From Rhodobacteraceae bacterium LNNU 3342 (lineage in GTDB: Bacteria > Pseudomonadota > Alphaproteobacteria > Rhodobacterales > Rhodobacteraceae), in assembly GCA_008711135.1 (NCBI GenBank), contig VUAW01000001.1, forward strand, positions 496,001-560,000: DNA of 64,000 nucleotides, written 5' to 3'. Position 1 is the first letter of the stretch. The number at the start of each line of letters is the position of its first letter. Below the pieces are notes generated by a model, which was given only the letters and a program-made list of their open reading frames with translations, was not told the DNA's origin and ran no database searches. This document shows, in pieces, positions 57,740-64,000 of the stretch. A program made the translations under genes and the position numbers.

Positions 57740-58444
57740 ATGCGTGAGACGGTAGTCCAGTCAACACCCGCGGCGCGACCCCGCCCCGGACGGAGCACCC
57801 CTGACCTTCGCAAGATCCGCCTGCTTGCGGAAATGGTGACGCTTTACATAGGCGTTCCGCTGGTGCTTGCGCTGGCGCTGCCGGCCTCGACCATGTTCAC
57901 GATCCTGCTGGGCGTTACTGTTCTTGGCCTTGCGCTGCTGCATCTGACACCCGGATTTCACTGGCACGATCTGCTGCACGGGTGGCACCGGATCGAATGG
58001 CCAATCGTGCTGGGAATCGGCGTCGTCACGCTGGCCGCCGGCAGCTGGCTGGTGTTCCTGACAAACCGCGAGGCCTGGTTCGGGCTGCTGCTGCACCGCC
58101 CCGGAATGATGATCACGATCCTTCTGCTTTATCCGCTGCTTTCGGCATTGCCGCAGGAACTCGTGTTCCGGCCGCTGTTCTTTCGCCGCTATGCCGAGAT
58201 CCTGCCCGCCACGCCCCACGCGATCCTGCTGAACGCGGCGCTCTTTTCCTTCGCGCATCTGCTCTACTGGAGCTGGATCGTCGCCGCGATGACCTTCGTG
58301 GGGGGCATCGCCTTTGCCTGGGCCTACGAGGTGCGCCGCAACTTCCCGATGGCGGTGGCGCTTCATGCGGTTTCGGGCAGCATCGTCTTCATCGTGGGGC
58401 TGGGGATGTTCTTCTACTCCGGCAACATCGTGCGGCCCTTCTAG
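57740..58444 (+). CDS. CPBP-family intramembrane metalloprotease-like protein
   Basis: Integral membrane protein of 234 residues with about six spans. It carries the CPBP (Abi/CAAX) motifs in modified form: [13 protein letters not shown] (139-144, Gln in place of the first Glu of the usual EExxxR), FSFAH (169-173) and HAVSG with His 209. The family cleaves or binds substrates in the membrane; with the first Glu changed, activity is uncertain. The start at 57740 is preceded by GAGG; longer in-frame starts run into the carB promoter region. Divergent from carB, 74 bases before aspS. Confidence 0.78.
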   Translation: MRETVVQSTPAARPRPGRSTPDLRKIRLLAEMVTLYIGVPLVLALALPASTMFTILLGVTVLGLALLHLTPGFHWHDLLHGWHRIEWPIVLGIGVVTLAAGSWLVFLTNREAWFGLLLHRPGMMITILLLYPLLSALPQELVFRPLFFRRYAEILPATPHAILLNAALFSFAHLLYWSWIVAAMTFVGGIAFAWAYEVRRNFPMAVALHAVSGSIVFIVGLGMFFYSGNIVRPF

Positions 58445-58456
58445 AGGCCGTTTCCC

Positions 58457-58485
58457 TTGACTTCCCCCGTGGCAAAGGGTGTATC
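58457..58485 (+). promoter_or_regulatory. Promoter of aspS
   Basis: TTGACT (58457-58462), exactly 17 bases and TGTATC (58480-58485) lie in the 74-base gap before aspS, giving a leader of about 25 bases that contains the ribosome binding site AGGGGGC. Confidence 0.6.
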
Positions 58486-58518
58486 GGCGCGGATACCGGA
58501 ACACCTAGGGGGCGCCTC

Positions 58519-60291
58519 ATGCACGCTTATCGCAGCCACACCTGCGCGGAACTGAACAAGGCCCAGGTCGGGCAGGACGTGCGGCTTGCCGGCTGGGTCC
58601 ATCGCGTCCGCGACCATGGCGGCGTGCTGTTCATCGACCTGCGCGACCACTATGGCATCACCCAGGTTCTGGCCGACAGCGACAGCCCCGCCTTTGCCGA
58701 ACTGGAAAAGGTGCGGTCGGAATGGGTGATCCGCATCGACGGCACCGTCAAGGCTCGTGACGCCTCCCTTGTGAACCCCAAGATCCCGACGGGTGAAATC
58801 GAGGTCTATGCCCGCGCGGTTGAAGTCCTTGGTCCGGCCGAGGATCTGCCGCTGCCTGTTTTCGGCGAACAGGACTACCCTGAGGAAACCCGCCTCACCT
58901 ACCGCTTCCTTGACCTGCGGCGGGAAAAGCTGCACCGCAACATGATGCTGCGGTCGAACGTGGTGCGCAGCTTGCGCAACCGGATGTGGGACGCGGGCTT
59001 CAACGAATTCCAGACCCCGATCATCACCGCGTCCAGCCCCGAAGGGGCGCGCGACTTCCTCGTGCCGTCGCGGCTGCACCCTGGCAAGTTCTATGCGCTG
59101 CCGCAGGCGCCGCAGCAGTTCAAGCAGCTGATCATGGTCGCGGGCTTTGACCGCTACTTCCAGATCGCGCCCTGCTTCCGGGACGAAGACCCGCGCGCCG
59201 ACCGTTCGCCCACCGACTTCTACCAGCTTGACCTGGAGATGTCCTTCGTCGAGCAAGAGGACGTCTTTGCCGCCATTCAACCGGTGATCCAGGGCATCTT
59301 CGAGGAATTCGGTAACGGCCGAAAGGTCGACACCAACTGGGAGCGTATCGCCTACAAGGACGCGTTGCTGTGGTACGGATCGGACAAGCCCGACCTGCGC
59401 AACCCGATCAAGATGCAGGTGGTGAGCGAGCATTTCCGCGGCTCCGGCTTTGCGATCTTCGCGAAACTGCTGGAGAATGAAGGCACCGAGATCCGCGCCA
59501 TTCCCGCCCCCACAGGCGGCAGCCGCAAGTTCTGCGACCGAATGAATGCCTTTGCACAAGCCCAGGGCCTGCCCGGCATGGGCTATATCTTCTGGCGCGA
59601 GGAAGGCGGCCAGATGGAGGCGGCCGGCCCGCTGGCCAAGAACATCGGCCCGGAACGCACCGAGGCGATCCGCCAGCAGCTTGGCCTTGGCGTGGGTGAC
59701 GCGGCCTTCTTCCTTGGCGGCAAGCCGGAGCAGTTCGAGGCCGTCGCTGGCCGTGCCCGCAACGAGATCGGGCGCGAGTTGGAGCTGGCCGAAACAGATA
59801 CCTTCCGCTTTGCCTGGATCGTCGACTTCCCGATGTATGAGAAGACGGACGACGGCAAGATCGACTTCAGCCACAACCCGTTCTCGATGCCGCAAGGTGG
59901 CCTTGAGGCGCTGAATGGCGACCCGCTGGAGGTGCTTGGCTACCAGTATGACCTTGCCTGCAACGGGTACGAGTTGATTTCCGGCGCGATCCGCAACCAC
60001 AAGCCGGAAATCATGTTCAAGGCGTTCGAACTGGCCGGCTATCCGAAGGAAGAGGTCGAAAAACGCTTCGGCGGCATGGTCAAGGCCTTCCGCTATGGCG
60101 CCCCGCCCCACGGCGGCTGTGCCGCGGGCATTGACCGGATCGTGATGCTGCTGGCCGATGAGGCGAACATCCGCGAGGTCATCATGTTCCCGATGAACCA
60201 GCGGGCCGAAGACCTGATGATGGGCGCGCCCAGCCTGCCGATGAACGAGCAGCTGCGCGAACTGGGGCTGCGGGTCATTCCGAAGGAATAA
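58519..60291 (+). CDS. aspS: Aspartyl-tRNA synthetase
   Basis: Class II synthetase charging tRNA-Asp, 590 residues, the bacterial type with an inserted GAD domain. Order: OB-fold anticodon domain ([19 protein letters not shown]), motif 2 ([22 protein letters not shown]), the GAD insert (about 290-420) and motif 3 ([13 protein letters not shown]). Many alphaproteobacterial AspRS also charge tRNA-Asn (non-discriminating) for later amidation, which cannot be settled here. ATG 58519 has AGGGGGC upstream. Followed by a strong terminator. Confidence 0.97.
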   Translation: MHAYRSHTCAELNKAQVGQDVRLAGWVHRVRDHGGVLFIDLRDHYGITQVLADSDSPAFAELEKVRSEWVIRIDGTVKARDASLVNPKIPTGEIEVYARAVEVLGPAEDLPLPVFGEQDYPEETRLTYRFLDLRREKLHRNMMLRSNVVRSLRNRMWDAGFNEFQTPIITASSPEGARDFLVPSRLHPGKFYALPQAPQQFKQLIMVAGFDRYFQIAPCFRDEDPRADRSPTDFYQLDLEMSFVEQEDVFAAIQPVIQGIFEEFGNGRKVDTNWERIAYKDALLWYGSDKPDLRNPIKMQVVSEHFRGSGFAIFAKLLENEGTEIRAIPAPTGGSRKFCDRMNAFAQAQGLPGMGYIFWREEGGQMEAAGPLAKNIGPERTEAIRQQLGLGVGDAAFFLGGKPEQFEAVAGRARNEIGRELELAETDTFRFAWIVDFPMYEKTDDGKIDFSHNPFSMPQGGLEALNGDPLEVLGYQYDLACNGYELISGAIRNHKPEIMFKAFELAGYPKEEVEKRFGGMVKAFRYGAPPHGGCAAGIDRIVMLLADEANIREVIMFPMNQRAEDLMMGAPSLPMNEQLRELGLRVIPKE

Positions 60292-60314
60292 CACCTTCAG
60301 GCGGAACTTCCGGA

Positions 60315-60349
60315 ACGGGCGCGCGTCAAGGATGACGGCGCCCGTTTTT
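60315..60349 (+). terminator. Rho-independent terminator of aspS
   Basis: ACGGGCGC (60315-60322) pairs with GCGCCCGT (60338-60345), with an inner stem CGTCA/TGACG separated by AGGA, followed directly by five T. A textbook terminator 24 bases beyond the aspS stop. It excludes transcription read-through as the main route into the next gene. Confidence 0.92.
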
Positions 60350-60368
60350 CATGGAGACAAGAGCAAAG

Positions 60369-61079
60369 ATGGCGGAACGGAATCCTGACGGCATGCTCGA
60401 CTGGGTCGTACCCCCGCCGCCCCCGCGGGCGGCACTCGAAGGACGGCTGATTCATCTTGAACCCCTGAACGCCGAGGCCCATGCCGGTGACCTGTTCCAG
60501 GCCTTTTCTGCCGCCGATGATGGGCTGTGGGACTACATGGCCTATGGGCCGTTCCATTCGGCGGCGGTCTTTCACCGCTGGGTCAAGGAAGCGACCCAAG
60601 ACGAGGGCCGCATCCATTTCGCCCTCCGGGATTTGGCCACGGGCCAACCGGGTGGCGTGGCGGCCTTCATGGGGATCACGCCCCAGCACGGCACGATCGA
60701 AATTGGCGCGATCACCTTGGCGCCCGCGCTTCAGCAGAACCCTGCGGCAACCGAGGCTTTCGCCCTGATGATCAGCTGGGCCTTCGCCGCAGGTTATCGG
60801 CGGGTGGAATGGAAATGCAACGCGCAGAACCTCGCCTCGCGACGCGCGGCGCAACGGCTGGGCTTTTCATTCGAAGGCGTCGTCCGTCAGCACATGGTCG
60901 TCAAGGGGCGCAACCGCGACACGGCGTGGTTCGCGATCATCGACCGGGAGTGGCCCGCCCTCCGCGAGGCCTATGATGCTTGGCTGAGCCCTGCGAACTT
61001 TGACATCGAGGGCCGCCAAGTCGAACGGTTGACCGATATGACGCGGCTTGTGCGGGTGGCATCCGACCCGGTGGTCTAG
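60369..61079 (+). CDS. GNAT-family N-acetyltransferase (RimJ/RimL type)
   Basis: Acetyl-CoA-dependent acetyltransferase of 236 residues. The fold of this subgroup shows as LEGRLIHLEPLNAEAHAGDL near the N-terminus, then FMGITPQHGTIEIGAI, PAATEAFALMISWAFAAGYRRVEWKCNAQNLASRRAAQRLGF broken by the usual GNAT helix, and FEGVVRQHMVVKGRNRDTAWFAI. The RimJ/RimL type acetylates protein N-termini or small amines; the target is unknown. I start at 60369 because the ATG at 60351 abuts the terminator U-tract. Its stop shares CTAG with the converging dehydrogenase. Confidence 0.87.
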   Translation: MAERNPDGMLDWVVPPPPPRAALEGRLIHLEPLNAEAHAGDLFQAFSAADDGLWDYMAYGPFHSAAVFHRWVKEATQDEGRIHFALRDLATGQPGGVAAFMGITPQHGTIEIGAITLAPALQQNPAATEAFALMISWAFAAGYRRVEWKCNAQNLASRRAAQRLGFSFEGVVRQHMVVKGRNRDTAWFAIIDREWPALREAYDAWLSPANFDIEGRQVERLTDMTRLVRVASDPVV

Positions 61080-62032
61080 ACCCTGTTCGGGGGCTCGCGC
61101 CCATCAAAAAAGGCCGTCAGGTTCTCGACCGCCATCAGGCCCATCGCCTCGCGCACCTCAAGGGCAGCGGTGCCCAGATGCGGTAGCAGGGTAACGTTCT
61201 CCATTCCCCGTAGGGCTTCGGGGACGACGGGTTCATTTTCATAGACGTCGAGCCCCGCCCCCGCGATCCGCCCCTGCGCCAGCGCGGCGATCAGGGCCTT
61301 CTCATCCACCACGTCGCCGCGGGCGATGTTGATCAGGATCGCGTGGGGCTGCATCGCGACAAGCTCTGCCGCGCCGATCATGTGCCGTGTTTCGCCACCG
61401 CCCGGCACCGCGATCACCACCACGTCCACCGCCCCCACCAGCGCCGGCAGCGTCGGTACCTGCTGCGCGGGTAGGCCGGGATCGGCCACGGTGGACCGGT
61501 TGAAGAACAGCACCTCCATCCCAAACCCGAAATGGCAGCGCCGCGCGATGGCCTTGCCGATCCGGCCAAGGCCCACGATCCCCAACTTCTTGCCTGTGAC
61601 GTGAAGCCCTAGCATCTGTGTCGGGTGCCAGCCCTCCCACGTTCCGGATCTGACAAGGCGCTCACCCTCGCCCGCCCGGCGGGCCGTCATCAGCAACAGG
61701 GTCATCGCGATGTCAGCGGTCGCATCCGTGACGGCGCCGGGGGTGTTGGTGACAACAACACCTGCCTCTGCCGCCGAGCGCACATCAAGATGGTTATACC
61801 CTACCCCGAAATTCGCCAGGATCCGGCAGCGGGGCTTGCCGGCCGCCGCAAAGGCGCGGGCGTCGAACGCATCGCCTAGCGTGGGCAGGATGCCGTCATA
61901 GGCCTGCAGGGCTTCGGCGGCCTCCTCTGCCGCCAGGGGCGTGTTGCTTTCGCGCAGGGTGACGTCGAAACGCTCTTGCGCCGCCTGCAGGACCGAGGTT
62001 GGCAGCGGGCGGGTGAGCAGGACGTGAACCAT
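61076..62032 (-). CDS. D-2-hydroxyacid dehydrogenase (glyoxylate/hydroxypyruvate reductase type)
   Basis: NAD(P)-dependent dehydrogenase of 318 residues. Motifs: NFGVGYNHLDVRSAAEAG, the nucleotide fold KLGIVGLGRIGKAIARR, ARGDVVDEKALIAAL with the catalytic Arg region and LDVYENEPVVPEAL, then LLPHLGTAAL with the catalytic His. Similar to GyaR/GhrB-type reductases acting on glyoxylate or hydroxypyruvate. It starts at 62032, overlapping the stop of the CsaA-like gene by one base (TGATG). Last gene of a proC-csaA-like-gyaR-like group. Confidence 0.88.
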   Translation of the reverse strand: MVHVLLTRPLPTSVLQAAQERFDVTLRESNTPLAAEEAAEALQAYDGILPTLGDAFDARAFAAAGKPRCRILANFGVGYNHLDVRSAAEAGVVVTNTPGAVTDATADIAMTLLLMTARRAGEGERLVRSGTWEGWHPTQMLGLHVTGKKLGIVGLGRIGKAIARRCHFGFGMEVLFFNRSTVADPGLPAQQVPTLPALVGAVDVVVIAVPGGGETRHMIGAAELVAMQPHAILINIARGDVVDEKALIAALAQGRIAGAGLDVYENEPVVPEALRGMENVTLLPHLGTAALEVREAMGLMAVENLTAFFDGREPPNRV

Positions 62033-62364
62033 CAGAACATCCGCCCACCCAGCGGCACCTCATGGTCGGGGGCCAGAAGCACCACCGCGCCTTCGGCATC
62101 CGGAACGCCCAGCACCAGGACTTCGGACAGGACAGGGCCGATCTGGCGGGGCGGGAAGTTCACCACGGCCATCACCCGGCGCCCTACCAGTTCTTCGAGC
62201 GTATAATGCACGGTGATCTGGGCCGAGGACCGCTTTTCCCCGATCTCTGGCCCGAAATCGACCCAAAGCTTGAAGGCCGGCTTGCGCGCCTCGGGGAAGG
62301 GTTCGGCGCGGGTGATCTGGCCGACGCGAATGTCCACCTTTTCGAAATCATCATAGGTGATCAT
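62032..62364 (-). CDS. CsaA-like tRNA-binding/chaperone domain protein
   Basis: Small OB-fold protein of 110 residues: DDFEKVDIRVGQITRAEPFPEARKPAFKLWVDFG, split here by family blocks, then VVNFPPRQIGPVLSEVLVLG. This is the tRNA-binding domain of the EMAP-II/CsaA type, which in stand-alone form is linked to protein secretion or tRNA handling; its role here is unknown. It starts inside the proC stop (ATGA, 62361-62364) and ends inside the next start, so all three genes are coupled. Confidence 0.9.
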   Translation of the reverse strand: MITYDDFEKVDIRVGQITRAEPFPEARKPAFKLWVDFGPEIGEKRSSAQITVHYTLEELVGRRVMAVVNFPPRQIGPVLSEVLVLGVPDAEGAVVLLAPDHEVPLGGRMF

Positions 62365-63173
62365 CGGCCAAGCTCCCGGCTGCGTTCGGCGGCGGCATGT
62401 ACGGCCCGGCGCAGCAGTGCCGGAAAGCCGGTTTCCTCATCCATCAGCACCGCAAGCGCGGCGGCCGTCGTGCCATTCGGGCTCGTCACGTTGATGCGCA
62501 GCTGCGCGGGGCTTTCGCCCGCCTGCTCGGCCAGTTGCCCGGCACCGGCGACAGTGGCACGAGCAAGCTGCAGGGCAAGATCCTCGTCCAGCCCCTCGGC
62601 CACGCCGGCGGCGGCCAGCGTTTCGATCAGGTGAAAGACATAGGCCGGGCCGGACCCCGAAACCGCCGTCACCGCGTCCATCTGCGCCTCTTCCTGCAGG
62701 CGCACGGTCTGGCCCACGGCTGACAGCAGCGTTTCGGCCAAGGTCATTGCTCCTTCGCCGGCCTGTGCGTTGCCAATCAGCGCCGTGATCCCGCGCCCTA
62801 CGGCCGCCGGGGTATTCGGCATCGCCCGCACCACCGGCGTCTGCGCCCCCAGCACGGATTCGTAATAGGCGATAGGCGTGCCTGCGGCGACAGACAGGAA
62901 CAGCGTCGATCCATTGCCCAGCGGTTTCAGAGTCGGCAGGGCTTCGGCCATCATCTGCGGCTTGACGGCCACAAGCACGATGGCGGGCGCATCAGGCAGG
63001 TCTGCGTTCAGGTTCACACCTTGCGCCTTCAGCCAGTCGGAAGGGTTCGGATCGCGCACCCAGACCGCATTTGCCGGAAGCCCCTGCTTCAGCCAGCCTT
63101 CCAGCATGGCAGATCCCATCTTGCCGCAGCCTAGAAGCACAAGGCCCCGGGCCGCCAGATCGTCGAACGTCAT
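62361..63173 (-). CDS. proC: Pyrroline-5-carboxylate reductase
   Basis: Final step of proline synthesis, reduction of pyrroline-5-carboxylate with NAD(P)H, 270 residues. The nucleotide motif is LVLLGCGKMGSAMLEGWL and the catalytic region AVSGSGPAYVFHLIETLAAAGV, with the C-terminal SPNGTTAAALAVLMD block. The start at 63173 has AGGGGAAG upstream; the open frame to 63425 extends into the YbjN-like gene and is an artefact. It overlaps the next gene by 4 bases and follows the YbjN-like gene by 17. Confidence 0.96.
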   Translation of the reverse strand: MTFDDLAARGLVLLGCGKMGSAMLEGWLKQGLPANAVWVRDPNPSDWLKAQGVNLNADLPDAPAIVLVAVKPQMMAEALPTLKPLGNGSTLFLSVAAGTPIAYYESVLGAQTPVVRAMPNTPAAVGRGITALIGNAQAGEGAMTLAETLLSAVGQTVRLQEEAQMDAVTAVSGSGPAYVFHLIETLAAAGVAEGLDEDLALQLARATVAGAGQLAEQAGESPAQLRINVTSPNGTTAAALAVLMDEETGFPALLRRAVHAAAERSRELGR

Positions 63174-63190
63174 GTCTTCCCCTTGTCGTT

Positions 63191-63694
63191 TCAGGCGCGG
63201 CCATAGGCCTCGGCAATGGCGACCTGCAGCGCCGAGGCGGGGCTGCGATCGGCCCATGAGACCAGCTGGAAGGCCGGGTAGAACCGTTCGCAGGCGGCGA
63301 CGGCCCCGCTGATCATCCGGTCGATCTGTTCCGGCCCCGCCATCTGGCCGCCCGCCAGCACCAGCCCATAGCGCCAGACCATGAGCTTCTGCTCCGGCCA
63401 GAAGCTGAAGCCGCCCGTCCAGCACAGTTCATTCGTGCGGTTCAGCGTTTCATAAAGCGCGGGCAGGCGCGGCTCTGGCGGCTCCATCTCGAAGGTGCAG
63501 ACGAGGCGCAGCGTTTCGTCACGCTCGGACCAGGCAAGCGTGATGGAATAGGTCCGCCACTGCCCCTCGACCGCCATGGCGATCTGGTCGTCGGTGACGC
63601 GGTCGAACTCCCACTCGTGATGTTCGGCCAGTGTTTCCACCAGGTCGATCGGGTGCAGATCCTCGCCGGTCAGGTAGAGTTCGGAATTCGACAT
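63191..63694 (-). CDS. YbjN-domain protein
   Basis: Cytosolic protein of 167 residues with the YbjN fold: DDLHPIDLVETLAEHHEWEFDRVTDDQIAMAVEGQ-type start, then TLRLVCTFEMEPPEPRLPALYETLNRTNELCWTGGFSFW, followed by a helical end with ACERFYPAFQLV. YbjN-like proteins resemble secretion chaperones and have unclear roles. I start at 63694 (MSNSELYLTG) because AAGGAAG lies upstream; the ATG at 63709 adds five residues without a site. Precedes proC by 17 bases, so co-expression is likely. Confidence 0.85.
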   Translation of the reverse strand: MSNSELYLTGEDLHPIDLVETLAEHHEWEFDRVTDDQIAMAVEGQWRTYSITLAWSERDETLRLVCTFEMEPPEPRLPALYETLNRTNELCWTGGFSFWPEQKLMVWRYGLVLAGGQMAGPEQIDRMISGAVAACERFYPAFQLVSWADRSPASALQVAIAEAYGRA

Positions 63695-63836
63695 CACCGC
63701 TTCCTTCATTTGCAGCGCCGCATGACACTGCGCGTCTGATCAAGGGGCGGCAGCAGGGCACGCGTCCCTTACAAGATATGGTGTTCCGAAAGCGACAGCC
63801 TGTAAAGGGGCCGGGCGGGTTTTTCCTGTGGAAAAC

Positions 63837-63860
63837 CAAAAGGCCCGCGCAGGGCGGGCC
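63837..63860 (-). terminator. Rho-independent terminator of ubiK
   Basis: On the minus strand GGCCCGC and GCGGGCC form a 7-base stem (63860-63854 with 63848-63842) around a 5-base loop, followed by TTTT. It lies 16 bases beyond the ubiK stop. Confidence 0.8.
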
Positions 63861-63875
63861 ATTCGGGTATCCGGA

Positions 63876-64000
63876 TCAGGATCGCGCCTCGGGCGGGCGG
63901 GTGTCAGTGACCGACTTCGCCTCCAGCGCGTCGATCCGCGCCTTCAGCGCCTCGTTCTCCTCACGGGCCTTCTGGGCCATGGCGCGCACGGCGTCGAATT
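63876..64000 (-). CDS. ubiK: Ubiquinone biosynthesis accessory factor UbiK (3' part, runs off window)
   Basis: The last 40 residues of a small coiled-coil protein: FDAVRAMAQKAREENEALKA followed by RIDALEAKSVTDTRPPEARS. The heptad-like Ala/Glu/Leu pattern and the VRAMAQKAREENEALKARI wording match the UbiK/YqiC family (formerly BMFP), a trimeric accessory protein for ubiquinone synthesis. The start and N-terminal half lie outside the window. Ends with the terminator at 63837-63860. Confidence 0.8.
   Translation of the reverse strand, partial: FDAVRAMAQKAREENEALKARIDALEAKSVTDTRPPEARS

Noticed and set aside
58441-60294. Minus-strand open frame of 617 codons opposite aspS
   Set aside because: Antisense shadow of a certain aminoacyl-tRNA synthetase gene; composition is typical of complement of GC-rich coding DNA.

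Overview
The window is a 64 kb piece of GC-rich chromosome from an alphaproteobacterium, most likely a member of the Rhodobacterales (Rhodobacter or Paracoccus relatives). This rests on recognised gene content and order: petABC for the cytochrome bc1 complex, an opgG-opgI-opgH-opgC operon as described in Rhodobacter sphaeroides, gcvTHP behind a tandem glycine riboswitch, leuA next to mreBCD-mrdA-rodA, a PuuE-UraD fusion with PuuD-type urate oxidation, and a divergent zur-znuCB/znuA locus. No phage, insertion sequence, plasmid function, CRISPR array or defence island was recognised. It reads as core chromosome with a few accessory catabolic clusters.

Layout. 1-2290 (-): petA, petB and the start of petC. 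2471-7592 (-): a glutathione S-transferase and a two-subunit NAD-dependent formate dehydrogenase with a fused gamma-beta subunit. 7706-12420 (-): synthesis and succinylation of osmoregulated periplasmic glucans, including the 53-codon opgI. 13022-14740 (-): metG. 14869-18356: pcaIJF (last steps of the beta-ketoadipate pathway) divergent from the IclR-type regulator pcaR, with a clear operator between them. 18471-18546 (-): tRNA-Ala(CGC). 18604-23190 (-): glycine cleavage operon with riboswitch and promoter. 23233-29356: mixed genes (a ChaC-like protein, a PepSY-like exported protein, gltX, a small zincin, a metallo-beta-lactamase-fold protein, wrbA, nadE). 29503-30963 (+): an exported protein made of 18 full MORN repeats plus a partial one. 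31017-32740 (+): a leucine-rich leader peptide and leuA. 32785-42753 (+): mreBCD-mrdA-rodA for rod shape, running by overlaps into a hydroxyacid dehydrogenase, then an FAD amine/amino acid dehydrogenase, a UDP-glucuronate epimerase-like gene and a ureohydrolase. 42750-45880: zinc uptake with a Zur box inside a promoter. 45943-47777 (+): a DgoK-like protein with altered catalytic motifs, and galM. 47774-53209: uric acid to glyoxylate and urea. 53194-57571 (-): a GAPDH and carB. 57740-61079 (+): a CPBP membrane protein, aspS and a GNAT acetyltransferase. 61076-64000 (-): gyaR-like dehydrogenase, a CsaA-like protein, proC, a YbjN-like protein and the end of ubiK.

How the genes work together. The urate cluster covers urate oxidation (PuuD), 5-hydroxyisourate hydrolysis (UraH), OHCU decarboxylation plus allantoin opening (PuuE-UraD), ureidoglycine deamination and ureidoglycolate cleavage. 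Only the allantoate hydrolase is missing from the window. The mre-mrd-rod genes are translationally coupled through 4-8 base overlaps. Zinc genes, pca genes, glycine cleavage and leuA each carry a visible control element (Zur box, inverted repeat, riboswitch, leader peptide).

No wholly new system stands out. The items most worth a second look are the leuA leader, the degenerate DgoK-like protein, the MORN repeat protein, a perfect 19-base palindrome in the urate cluster, and the fact that six of the seven convergent protein-coding pairs overlap at their 3' ends. Everything here is from reading the sequence; no database search or folding program was run.
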